DNA of 64,000 bases from Heliocybe sulcata (Eukaryota > Basidiomycota > Agaricomycetes > Gloeophyllales > Gloeophyllaceae): contig ML213513.1 of the NCBI GenBank assembly GCA_004369045.1, positions 908,968 to 972,967 on the forward strand, in the 5' to 3' direction. Numbering within the stretch: the first letter of the stretch is position 1; every line of letters starts with the position of its first letter. Below are positions 11,741 to 23,145 of this stretch, one piece after another. Made by a program: the position numbers and the translations under genes. The notes beneath the pieces are model-generated. The model was not told where the DNA came from and searched no databases. It was given only the letters and a program-made list of their open reading frames with translations.

Positions 11741-14700
11741 ATGGGCGCGTTCTGCGACGGCGCGAGCGCATTGGACTTGCGCGAGGCTTGCGTCCGCCAG
11801 TTCTGGAGTGCCATTATCCCTGCTGCATTCGTATTCCTGCTCTGTCTAGGATATGTTCCCCTTCCGCCGCCCTTGAGACGACTGGCGAACTTGCTGAAGT
11901 CTCCTTTCTCGGAGTACGTTACTTTGGAGGAAGCCGAAGCTCTGGATGCCTCGCTCTCTCCGGAAGTTGTGGAGAGTGCCGACAAACCTGTCCCTCTGTG
12001 GCGTACGGTTATCCTGTCTTTCGTCGCACTCCTGGAGTCGCTTGTATGGCTCGCGTTCGGCGCCTACAGACTTGTCTCAGGCGCAGACAGTCACGCATGG
12101 GTCGCCGCTCAACCCTTTCTCCTGTCGTTCTCGTGGTTCTACGCGTTTCTGGTCCCTATTCTCCGTCCAAAGGCAACACCACCATGGGACCTTCTCGTAC
12201 TCTATTGCATCCACTTCGTCATCAGCACAGTCTCGCTCGGCGCGGTGCTGTACAACCACAACGTCTATCTGATCCCACTGCCGCACCCGCTTGCATTTGC
12301 GGCGATGATTGCGGATCTCACGGGCATTGTAGTCCTTCTGGCGGTTATCCTGCAGATGCCCATGGCGGTCCCAAGCAAGTTGGTGAAAAAGGAGGAGATC
12401 GGAAAATCAGTCTCTCCCGAGGACTACACGCCGCTCTGGGGATGGATCTCATTCCACTGGGTATGGCCGCTCATACGGCGCGGCACGAACGCGACACTTG
12501 ACGAGGGCGACGTGTGGCGCCTCAGCCCGACGATGCAGTCACGCCCCATTTTCATTAAATTCAGCACTCTGCCGGGCTCGCTACTGTGGCGGATCTGGAA
12601 GGCGAACTCGAAGGATATTCTGCTCGACTTCATCGGCACCTACACGAGCGTGGTGTGCAACTACCTCGGCCCGTTCTTCCTCAAGAAGATTCTTGATGCC
12701 ATTCAGGATGGATCGAAAGAGCGTATCCAGCAGGCGTACATCTACGCTTTGCTAGCCTTCTTGTCGCAGGTGGCGAAAGCCGAAGCGGACGTGCAGCACT
12801 TGTGGTTCGGGAGAAGAGCGGCGTCACGGACCAGGAGTGAGCTCATGGCCGCCATCTATGCAAAGGCCTTGAAGAGGAAGGACTTTTCTGGTATCATTGA
12901 TAGTGACAAAGCGAAAGAAGCCAAGGACGCGAAGGATGCGAAGGACGGCAAAGAAAAGTCCAAGGAGGACAAAAAGAAGGACAAGGCGAAGGAGGATGAC
13001 CCCAAAGCTGGCGCGGACACGGGTAAAATCGTGAACCTGATGGCTGGAGACTCAAACAGGGTGAGTCGCCCGATTGTAAACATCACACGAGTCGTCTTAA
13101 CGTCTCATCAAAGGTAGCTATGTTGATCTCGGGAATGTACTTTATCTACGGAGGTAAGGGCAAGATGGATAGCTTCTACGGCCCCGACTCATCTGCTTGC
13201 TAGCGCCGTTCGAGATCATCATCGCGAGTGTCTTCCTGTACCAGTGAGTGCCCTGGACTGCCATCTCTCCACACCGGACTGACGGCCCTGCAGGCTCCTG
13301 GGTTGGTCTGCTTTCGCCGGTTTCGTCGTCCTGCTCCTCGGCTGGCCTCTGAACAGCTATATCGCGCGCCGGGCGATTCGGATCCAGAAAGGGTTACTCG
13401 CAGCCCGAGACAAGCGAATGGGGGTCTTGAATGAGCTGATCGGCGCGGTCAAATTTATCAAGTTCTTTGCCTGGGAGAACCGGTGGATCGACCGCGCGAT
13501 GGACGCCAGGCACAAGGAGATTCAGTGGATGGTCAAAGGTCAGTGGGATCTATCGTACGCTGCATTACTTATTGATGGGAATCTTTCTCGTAGCACGGAT
13601 TAACTCGGTCATGTTCTCCTTGCTGTGGACATGCGCGCCGATCCTGGTGTCGCTCATATCGTTCTTTACGTATGTCATGCTCGGACATGAGCTGACTGTC
13701 TCTATCGCGTTCACGGTAAGCTTGGCAGCCGTTCATGGCCACGCATTTCACGGACTTACTCTCCCTTCAGTCGTTATCGTTATTTGGCATGATAAGGTAA
13801 TTTCTCGCCTTCATACTAGGTAACTGCTTGCTGATTAGTTCTAGACAACCATTAAACATTATTCCTGCGTGGATCGTGCAGATTTTGCAGGTGGGCGAAC
13901 TTCCGGTATTCAATGCCGGTTCCTTATTGATCTCAATTTGGGTGTGCGTAGACAAGAATCGCTATCAAGCGTATCGAGACGTACCTGGACGAAGACGAAG
14001 TGTCTGATCAAGTTTCGTCCCTGAAGAGGACCGCTCGCGCATCATCGTCATCCGTGGACGTCCAGGAAGGCTTTGGGATTGTAGAAGGAACGTTTAAATG
14101 GAACGAGATTGAAGAGAAAGAAGTTGACAAGGATAATGGCAAGGGTAAGAAAAAAGATACGAAGACGAATGGGAGCGGCTCGGCAGCGGAAGGGGCAGCT
14201 GTCGTCGACTCTGCCAGTGAAATCAGCGCTGTAGCGGATCACCGGTTCGAGCTCAAGGACATCAGTGTCATGCTCCCCGAAGGGAAGCTCAGTCTCGTTA
14301 CCGGACCTACTGCCAGTGGAAAGACCGCGCTGCTTGTGAGTCATACTGGTCTCCCGCCAATGAACTGGCATGGAGCGATTTATATATCCCTCATTGCAGA
14401 TGGCCCTCCTGGGTGAAATGACGGCACTGTCTGGACGGGTCGTCATGCTGAAGGACCCATCCAGGATCGACGCGAACGGACTTATGCATGCGATCTCTTA
14501 TTCAGCACAATCTCCGTGGCTGCGTCATCAGTCCATTAGGGATAACATCCTGTTTGGCTATCCCTATGACGAGAAGAGATATGAAGAGGTCATTGATGCT
14601 TGTGCTTTGAGGCCTGACCTGGACATCTTGGAAGACGGGGACTCGACGGAGATTGGTGCACGGGGTGTGAGTTTGTCGGGTGGACAGAAGGCACGGTGAG

Positions 14701-17700
14701 TATTGCTAATGGAGGCTGGTCGCGTATCGCTGAATCGTGTTTTTCAGCGTTGCGCTTGCCCGTGCTGTATACGCACGGACCAAGTACGTTCTGCTAGATG
14801 ATCCGCTTAGTGCAGTGGTGAGTGCAGCTATGGTCGTTCTTAGTTTTCACGAAATACATGTCCCTTCTGTTGTAGGATAGTCATACGGCGCGTCTTCTCT
14901 TCGAGAAGCTCTTGAAAGGACCTCTGCTCGAGAACCGGACTGTGGTTCGTAGACCCACTCATCGTCCTATACAGCAAGCGAACTATCTCACGTCCCTCGC
15001 AGATCCTTGTCACTCATCACGTGGAACTCGTGTTACCGGGCGCTAATTACTTAGTTCGCATGTTAGATGGTCGGATTGACACCCAAGGGAAAGTCGAGGA
15101 GCTTCGGGAGCGCGGGGTTCTGGACGACATTGCGCATGACTCGACGGCGGATCAGAATTCGAAAGAAGTTGCAGCACAGGAGGAAAAGACAGAAGAAGAG
15201 TTAGCGGCCGAGGCTGAAGGGGAAGATGGTCATGAGGACGAAGAAGCTAAAGTTGCCGACAAGAAGAAGCCAAGGAAGTTGGTGAAAGATGAGCATAGGG
15301 AGACGGGTGGCGTGAAGTGGTCCATCTACAAGACTTACTTGAAGGCGTCGTACGTATTTTGGTTCTCGTCACCATTGCCGCTCTGAGGGTTATTAGGTCG
15401 TACTGGACTTGGACTATCCTGGTTATCCTGATCATGTTCATGCAGGTCCGTAGCAGTGCCTAGCGAGGTGTATTTCTCATCCTTCTTTCTGTCTACAGGT
15501 TGCCGGTGTCGTTGAGAAAGTGTGGATCAAGGTAAAACTTGCAATCGTCTCTTTCTGGCTTGTCACTGATGTCGACCTTACAGGTCTGGGGTGAAGCCTA
15601 CGGCGCTGAAGATACTTCTCCGGCCACGCCGTACCTTCACACATCGTTCGCAGCCGCGGAACACGAGATTGTGATGGACGCTCACCTTTCGATGCACCAT
15701 GCCCAGGCATCCTTCCAGCGACTTCAGAGCCCGTCCACCTTCGCTCTTAATCTTCCAAAAGCTCAGGAACACCCTCTTTTCTACGTTGCTATATACGCTT
15801 TGATTGGTCTTTGTTCTGCAAGCATCAATCTCGCATCCATTGTCACCCAAATCACGGGTGCGCTACGCGCCTCGAGGCTATTGTTCCGGCAACTACTAGT
15901 AGCAGTTGTGCGCGCTACAATGCGGTGGCACGACGTGACGCCCCAAGGCAAGACGGCTCCGGGTTTCCCTTTGATACGATTAACTAATGGAGTTTGGCTT
16001 GCTCAGGTCGTATGCTGAACCGTTTCAGCAAGGTATCATCGGTAACATCACGTTAACGCTTCTTTGGCTGATTATCCTGCCGCAGGACATTGAGACTGTG
16101 GACTCGTCGCTTTCGAGCTCCCTCCAGGCCGTCAATTCGTCCCTTGCCAACTTTTTCGCCTCTGTGATCACTGTTACGTGAGTTCAGCACGTCACTGCAG
16201 GCAGTATTATATTGATACACTTGAACACCAGTGTCATCTTCCCGCTTTTCCTCCTTCCGGCATCCGTGCTTGGAGTGGTATATCGCTTCCTTGCGGTCGG
16301 TTACCTGAACACTGGAAGAGATCTCAGGCGGATGGAATCCAATAGTAGATCTCCTATTTTCGCTGGCTTTGGGGAATTGTTGGACGGGATAGTTACCGTT
16401 CGAGCCTTCTCAGCTGAGCAGCGCTTCCTCGACGAGTTGCATGGGAAGATCGATCTGACTACCAAGGCCAGTCTATCTATGCATTTACTGGTGACAATTA
16501 AGTTGACGCTTCGCGCATTAGATGTGGTATTCGTTCTGGATGACTAACAGGTGGCTCCTGCTGAACTTCGACATACTTGGTGCCGCAGCCGTTCTCGTCA
16601 CGACGTTGTTCTCCCTGTCCGGGTTTGTCTCTGCTGGTACCGCGGGTCTCTGTATCACTTCTGCTATGAACTTCACCACGAGTATCTACTGGGCATGCCG
16701 CTTCTGGACCGCATTGGAACTTGATCTAAAGTAAGTAAAGTCCTCGTATTTGTAGATAGGATTTGGCTCATGTTCACTAGCTCTGTGGAGCGGGTTGTCG
16801 AATACCTGGACTTGCCCCAGGAACCTCCCGCAGTCATTGAGTCAAACAGGCCTCCCGCCTATTGGCCTTCCAGCTCAAACCAAAACGCTCTGATATCCGT
16901 CGAGGACCTTGTTATCAAGTATTCTCCGGAGCTGCCGCCTGTCCTTCACGGTGTTTCCTTCCAGCTGCGGCCTCGCGAACGTGTTGGTTTGCTGGGCCGC
17001 ACGGGGAGTGGAAAATCGACTCTGGCCATGAGTGTCTTGCGCTTTGTACGTGATGATTGCGTTTGATGTGGAGCCCCGCTAAAGCGCGTGCAGGTGGACC
17101 CTACCAGTGGGCGTATCGTGATTGACGGTGTCGATATATCGACCATCGGCGTGCACGATCTGAGGTCTCGTATTGTGAGCGGTTCCCACCTTGAGGCCAA
17201 AGCGTGAACGCTGACGTTCATCTTGTTATCCAGACTTTCATCCCTCAAGATGCGACATTATTCTCAGGCACGCTACGGGACAACTTGGATCCCTTCAGTG
17301 AGAGAGCTTTCATATTATCTTCCATGCCAGCCTTACTGATGCAATCTGTAGACGAGCACACGGACGAAGAATGCCTTGATGTGCTTTATCGCGTACGAAT
17401 GATAACCGAAACTGCGTACGATTCCCAAAGAGGCTCGCGTGCGCCGTCGCGGCCGCCGTCAGTGCACGGGGTCGACCGCGAGGCCACCGTTGCGTCGTCC
17501 ACCGTTTCCGCCACCTCGACGGAAGTGGAGTCAAGGACCACTATCTCCTTGGAGACGCAAGTCTCCGCGGGCGGCACCAATTTCTCGCAAGGACAAAGGT
17601 TTGTGCCCTGGACTGCAGGCAGCGTACCTGTACTGATGCCTGGTGTCCCGAAGGCAACTTGTGGCTTTGGCTCGCGCCTTGCTCAGGAGGAGCTCCATCA

Positions 17701-18052
17701 TCGTTCTTGATGAGGCCACTAGCAGCATCGACTTTGCCACCGACGCCAAAATTCAAGAGACTATCCGCGAAGAATTCAACGACTCGCTACTTCTCACAGG
17801 TATGCCGTGCCCTTGTGATTCGCTTGCTGTCGCTCATGCGCTTTTAAAGTCGCGCATCGTCTGAAGACCGTCATTGATTACGACCGCCTTATCGTTCTCG
17901 ACAAGGGTCAAATCGCCGAATTCGACACTCCACATAACTTGATACAAAAGGAGGACGGTATCTTCCGCCATATGTGCCTTAGAAGTGGCACGTTCGCCGA
18001 GCTCGAGGCTGTGGCGAAGGCTAAAGCTGAAGGTAAAGCAGAGAGCCAGTAG
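11741..18052 (+). CDS. ABCC (MRP-type) full-length ABC transporter, copy A
   Basis: ATP-driven export pump of the MRP/ABCC family, similar to fungal vacuolar bile-acid/glutathione-conjugate permeases (Ybt1/Bpt1 group; subgroup uncertain). Roughly two dozen exons. Exon 1 (11741-13060, 440 codons) encodes the N-terminal membrane region, TMD1 entry and a charged linker rich in [11 protein letters not shown] units. TMD1 continues ([16 protein letters not shown]) to NBD1: Walker [12 protein letters not shown], signature [15 protein letters not shown], Walker [15 protein letters not shown]1 has Asp in place of the catalytic Glu, as is usual in ABCC. TMD2 ([17 protein letters not shown]) leads to NBD2: Walker [13 protein letters not shown]-loop [20 protein letters not shown], signature [17 protein letters not shown], Walker [13 protein letters not shown] and switch [11 protein letters not shown]2 carries a Ser/Thr-rich insert before its signature. 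No stop or frameshift was found. ATG 11741 gives [13 protein letters not shown] and matches the paralog. Paralog of 32447-38686. Confidence 0.92.
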
Positions 18053-18189
18053 GGTATGAAATTACACATTTTCCCTTTCGATTAGGGTTATGACATGGGT
18101 TTGATTTTGGCCAAGACTTGCTTTGGCCTACCGAGCGGTCCCATAACCGAATCATCTCATACTGCATGTTCCATGACAAAAGTCTTCAT

Positions 18190-18910
18190 ATCGGGATACG
18201 TGTTTTGATGGCTGCAAATAATGGCACCTGTGATCGCTCTGCCTTCCACTTGACATTCCTACTAGCTAGGCTTGCAAGATTGGGCGATCGTGCCCCCCCT
18301 TGAGGCCCGACATCACTGCCGCAAAAATTCTTGAAGCACCCGTTGGAATTTCCGACTTCAAAAGCTCGGTGTGAGTGGTATGCTTCGAACAGCTCGCACA
18401 ACCCGCTATCCAATGCGACTTGGTCTGCGTCACAGCTCATGCGGAAAATGCCATCGTGAAACCTCGTGTACTGTTGTATATTGGCCACTTTGTTCCTTGT
18501 GCCTTGCATATTAATCGTTGTGACTCATTTGTCTTGTCTCTTGTCTTATATCATAGTACAGTATATCTACTCCAGTATATAAGCCGCTGTACTTTACGTT
18601 GTAATATCAGATCTCCTTGCTTCGTCTCGAAGGCGTGAGCAAGAACGTGAATAATTTTCCATTGCACTGAACAGTATGATATGACGGACCCCCACAGCAC
18701 GTAGATCTTGCAACAGCCTGAGAGCACAGACCGATATCAGGTCTGGTAAGGGCTGTCAGGCTTCGTCAGGCCTGATATGGGTTTTTCGATTTTTCCAGCA
18801 CTAGCTTGCAAACCTTGGAGCCTAGGCGCCTAAGGCCCAAGATGAAGTGGAAGGGCAAAGTGTTGGTAACAGGCGTCCTTATTTGTAGCCATCAAAAAAT
18901 GTATCCCGAT
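18190..18910. repeat. inverted-repeat (MITE-like) element 3' of ABC copy A
   Basis: The left arm begins ATCGGGATAC at 18190 and the right arm ends GTATCCCGAT at 18910. Reverse-complementing the right arm gives about 36 of 42 matching bases at the ends (shared GATGGCT.CAAATAA, ACCTGT-like), then looser matches (CCTTCCACTT, TTGCAAG) to about 100 bp. The interior holds another stem near 18731-18780 (ATATCAGG ... CCTGATAT) and no coding frame. I could not find a clear target-site duplication. The overall shape fits an old non-autonomous DNA transposon, but an unrelated inverted duplication cannot be excluded. Confidence 0.55.
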
Positions 18911-19046
18911 GCAGCGGTCTCCCAACTAGTTGGAGACGTGCGTGACACAGTATGAGATATTACAGCTACGGGACCGCTAAGTACGGCAGAGCAAATCTTG
19001 GCTAAAATGAAGCACGCATCTACGAATCCTCGGTATCATCCTCCTC

Positions 19047-20610
19047 CTAATCCTCACCAGAGAACCAACTCAGCACGCCGTTGTGGAAATCATCAGGATC
19101 TCCATCAGCAGGAGCAAGGCGAACCAGGCCGTCCCATGTGCATTTCTGGACCACTTTCTTCAGCCGAGAGTCTTCTTTCTCCGTAAACTTGATACCATTC
19201 TTGACCTCGACATGCGGAAACTTGTGGCGCCCAGTTCTCCTGGATTTCAGTGCTGTCTCGAATTGCTCAATGAAATCCTGGCCCGTCCTAGCTCCATAAA
19301 ACAGCACGCCGTCCAGTTGGATATATTCCAGAAGAGGGAAGAGACGACCATGTTCGTCCATACCGCCCTCCGCGTCAACCGCACCAGGACCCGCACGTCC
19401 GCCGTCGGCCTTCTTCTTTCTCTCGTTACTGACGCAGAGAGCGGCAGACAGGTTCTCCGCAGCCGCTCCATGAACGTACAGCTGCGTGACACCCTGCATT
19501 TTCCGAAAGATTCGCTTCCACAGTTGCAAGGGGAGCATGCCTTCGACTTGGAAGAACTCCACGCCTGACACACGGCGGGCAAAAGGGGTGTCCTTTTTCT
19601 CGGTGGCGCAAAAAAAGGACAGTCTGTCCTTTCACCTGTCCTGCGAGGTGTCCTTTTTGCAGCGCCATCAAAAAGGACACCGTGACCGTGGCATGACGTC
19701 AGGTACTCGGTAAACGACGCAGGCAAGCAACCAAGTGCGAGAACATTTGCTATTCACAGTACTAGTACATGATTGCATAGCCATAGCAAAGGTGGTAGAT
19801 CTCTGCCTATACAATGGATCTACTGAGCTGCGCTACGGCATGTTTTGAGGTCTCTCCAAAGGTACAACAAAAAAAAAAAGACTCCCGCTGACACCTCTCC
19901 TGCGGGCAACCCCTGCTAAGTATATAGACCACGGCACTTCTGCCACGGCACTGTTGCTCTTCGCGCAGATGCATTTCTTACGTTCACTGCTTTCCGGCAA
20001 GCACCGGCTAGGCTGCTAACAGAAGGTGACCAGACGCGCCACAAATGACGTCATATAACGGTCACGGTGTCCTTTTTGATGGCGCAAAAAGGACAGGTGA
20101 AAGGACAGACTGTCCTTTTTTCGCGCCACCGAGAAAAAGGACACCCCTTTTGCCCGCCGTGACAAAGGTAGCCTGCTCGTCACGCTCTCAACTATTCTCT
20201 CGGCCTCGAGCAGGGTACCAACGGTCAGTTGGAACTTCTGCTCGACGGGAGGCTTGAGGAGGCCTCTGCGCCAAGCCATATCTCGAGAGAGCACTGTCGT
20301 GCAACCTTTGAACTCGACACACCGATCAAATGGAGGGGAACCGGTCACGAGGAGGAAAGGCCTAATAGAGTCGGGGTCCAGTGTCCCGGCTATTGCAGAT
20401 GCAACGAGTTCTAATGCTGTGTATGAACGTTTGAACCCCTGGGCCTCATTATTCAAACTCGGTCTCGCCAGCCTGAGGTCGGTGATCGCATGTCGAGGGA
20501 AAGTCAGGTTAGCCAGGAGCTCCGCGCAGGCGAGAAGGTCGCATTGCATCTCTAGATGCCGCAAGTGAGGCAGTTCCACACGGGTGCTGCACTGCTCAAA
20601 GCGTTCTCAT
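19047..20610 (-). pseudogene. F-box/LRR-like gene split by a MITE insertion
   Basis: Partial minus-strand gene of the large basidiomycete F-box/leucine-rich family (SCF substrate receptors; F-box not visible, so the class is inferred from the LRR-like tail). The upstream piece (about 20610-20165) reads RFEQC...VELPHLRHLEMQCDLL...FPRHAITDLRLARPSL...IRPFLLVTG...LLEAERIVESV. The downstream piece (19567-19047) reads GVEFFQVEGMLPLQLWKRIF...VTQLYVHGAAAENLSAALC...LFPLLEYIQLDGVLFYG...LVRLAPADGDPDD...SWFSGED, then stop. Between them is the 591-bp element 19571-20161. The frame on the two sides is consistent: without the element and one copy of the 3-bp duplication, codons run R-L-P-L-S-G-V-E. The exon(s) 5' of about 20610 were not resolved. 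As it stands the frame is interrupted unless the element is spliced out. Confidence 0.7.
19571..20161. mobile_element. 591-bp foldback MITE with long TIRs and 3-bp TSD (ACA)
   Basis: Non-autonomous DNA transposon. The ends are CACGGCGGGCAAAAGG at 19571 and its reverse complement ending CCGTG at 20161. Inverted similarity extends inward about 110-125 bp, interrupted by a gap of roughly 10-15 nt in one arm. Both arms carry repeated AAAAAGGACA/TGTCCTTTTT units and a 19-nt near-perfect palindrome (AAAGGACAGTCTGTCCTTT on the left, with A at the centre on the right), so each arm can fold on itself. Flanking ACA at 19568-19570 and 20162-20164 is the likely target duplication. No transposase frame is present inside. 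The CAC start and 3-bp TSD are compatible with a CACTA/CMC-type or other 3-bp-TSD superfamily; the superfamily is not certain. Confidence 0.88.
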
Positions 20611-22079
20611 CGCAGATGCCCCTCCTTTTGGAGGGGTTCTCCACCCTTGAATTCCGGCACACTTTTCGACCCACCATCACGGCATTTGCCGAGATTGCTT
20701 GTATTTGCTTATTGTGGCGCTGCAGCACGGACTGTAGCTCTTCTTACTACAGTTGCAGTCATCCTGCGCTTGTATCAGCCGTCGAGCGCTGAGAGTGGTG
20801 TCCTAGCATCAATCATATGGGTAAAAGTAACTCGAACCGCCTCGGCTAGATACACCGAGTGGCAACAAGTCTACAACTCGATTGTCGAGGTCGAATTTAC
20901 CTCGAGGCCGACTCGCCTCGACAGCAACACTAGTAATCACTCACTCACGATACAGTTGTAGCAGACCCTTTGAATTGGTATATAATCTGTACAAAGGGTC
21001 TGGTTACGAGACAGCAGTGGTATCGTTATCATGCTGCCTTCCGGCCCTATCCGGGAACCAGTGAATTATGCCAACCCTACCTGCTCACGAGCACCCAGCA
21101 CGGTACTTGAGATTACTTTCTGAGTGAAAGTAGAAGTATGTCTACTTTCCGTTTGCTTCTCTGCTTGAAATATACTTTAGCATGCAGTTTCTTGGAGAGC
21201 CTCTTAACTGGCCGTCCACTGCTATGCCCCGAGGTGAGCTTCGCTCAATCCCAATAAGGTGTATCGCTCGATGCTGCAGGGCTAGTTGCCTTAGCGGATC
21301 TTGAAGTGATTGACTGTCGCACCTCTCTTACCGGGACTTCCTCGTACCTGGATGTGTTATTTCTTGAACCCGGTATCCAGTGTCAGCAACATGCCTCCCA
21401 TGTCAATTGGAGGCTCCAGGTGAATGTCCAAATGCCGCATCGCCCAAAGAGGGCTATATACTTTCCACATGCAACGAGTTGGGAGGACAGACATCACAGC
21501 ACTGTTTTAACTCTGTACATTTACTCGGACTATGTGACACGGCCAGCAGATATCTGACGGGCCTGCAGCACACGTGAGGACGCGATGCTGCACCGGGAGC
21601 TGCTGGACATTAATTTATTCAGTGGCACGATGATGAGACACAATGTCAACAGAGAGCATAAACAAAGGGTACGAAACTGTGCAACTCATGCTCACGATTC
21701 ATGCATTAAAGGAGGGGTTTGTTACCGACGGCAGTCGGAGCTTCCCAAGTTAAAGGAGACCAGGTAATTGTAAGCGTACGTCACGACGTGACGCTCTGTG
21801 ACGCCGTGTTGCCTGATCAGGTGAATGTGGCGTATTGTGGCAGACATTAATAATATTGTACGTGCGAACTTCGCCCGTTCTATGCAGTACATCTGGCCAA
21901 TTGGGCTTAGATCGTGCGTGAGTCAAATCATCAGAGAATATCATGCGAGGGAAGGGAAGCAAGTGCACCGCCTTCGTCTGCTGGAGGACGATAAGTCCGG
22001 CCGTCAGCATTTCAACTCTAGGTTGCGAGACTCCCCCGACAACTAGACAGCTACACCGCAGGGAACCGAATATACGTGA
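20611..22079. other. intergenic, likely 5' part of the F-box gene then no gene seen
   Basis: The first couple of hundred bases may hold unresolved 5' exons of the F-box gene; an open minus frame reading QRHNKQIQAISANAVMVGRK occurs near 20650-20740. A short perfect hairpin, CCCCTCC-TTTT-GGAGGGG, lies at 20619-20636. An odd palindrome, GTCACGACGTGAC, lies near 21780. Otherwise there are no splice-linked coding frames, repeats or RNA genes that I recognise. Confidence 0.4.
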
Positions 22080-22860
22080 TGGCTGTAAACGCCGACCTAA
22101 ATTGAGACGTGAGCTTTGATATATAATATTCACTGGAAATGGCAGATTATTTTTCATATATGTTATGTTGTGCATAGGAATTCATATATATGAAATACAT
22201 ACAAAGCTACATTGTGTTAGAATATGTTGAAGTGAATTATAAATATTGTCCGATGTGTAGTTATAAGTATAATTCTTATTTGCATTGAGGTTTTCGATCG
22301 ACAACAATTTCGGATATTGCATTGCACAGGGATTATCGCCCATATCTGGTATATCTTACGAGATATGCTTGATGTGTGGAATTTCAAATTTACTTCCGGA
22401 TACCCCAACAGACCCGAATGAGAACCCATATATGGAATATATCGCCATGACAAATGTTGGTCCCCGGTTTCAATTTGACATTTGTCCCACTGGTGCTGGA
22501 AGAAATATTGGCCATCATTTTTTTAAGCGAAGAATTTGAAATGTTTCACAAACTTCTGCTGTATATGGATATGCTTTACTAAATATGTAATACAGCCAGA
22601 ACTACGTGAGAACCTAATATTTAAAACTTTTACTTTTTGCCGTAGCTTCGGCCAAATATGAGATCACCATTCACCTTAACCTTTGCACATGAACAACAAA
22701 TATACCTTGCAAGTCATAAAATCAAACAAATTGTAGATATATGTTCTCATTTTAACCGTACATGATATATCAAATAAATAATTATGTATCCAATTGCACA
22801 GATATTTCAACCGTGACTTCCCGGTATTGGGTGACATTTACAGGGCAGTCATATATTCCG
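22080..22860. other. AT-rich island of unknown origin
   Basis: Base composition shifts sharply to AT-rich (runs such as TATATAATATT and AATAAATAATTATG), unlike the roughly balanced sequence on both sides. A plus-strand open frame at about 22285-22539 has an odd composition for this genome (many Ile, Asn, Tyr, Phe) and matches nothing I recognise. I saw no terminal repeats. It could be heavily mutated repeat DNA, an organelle or foreign fragment, or an AT-rich spacer. Confidence 0.5.
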
Positions 22861-23145
22861 TTACTGGAAGTGCTAGCACGTGTCCGTTCATACGAAGATT
22901 CACGGACCTAAGGGTCATATACAAGTAGCAGCGTGCGCCGAATACCAGGTATATTACAAAGGCTTACATACAACATCAATCTATATCACAGCAAGCGATA
23001 CGTAGTTAACTTCTGCGTTTTAAGAAGTCCCAGGTTGATAAATACACAGCTTGATCCCTAACGCAACTCCGACCTCCAACTTGGCACGAAATATCAGCTC
23101 TGATCCAGTAGTGCGACTGATTCACCCACCCGGACACCTCGTTTC
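22861..23145. other. spacer 3' of GT17 gene
   Basis: Short spacer between the AT-rich island and the 3' end of the minus-strand glycosyltransferase gene. Composition returns to normal. It probably holds that gene's 3' UTR; nothing else is visible. Confidence 0.4.

Noticed and set aside
17310-17760. Minus-strand frames opposite NBD2 of both ABC genes
   Set aside because: Same frames appear in both paralogs only because the sense strand is conserved; composition is that of reverse-read coding DNA.
22080-22860. Mitochondrial origin of the AT-rich island
   Set aside because: No mitochondrial gene or recognisable organelle motif was seen, so I only report the composition shift.
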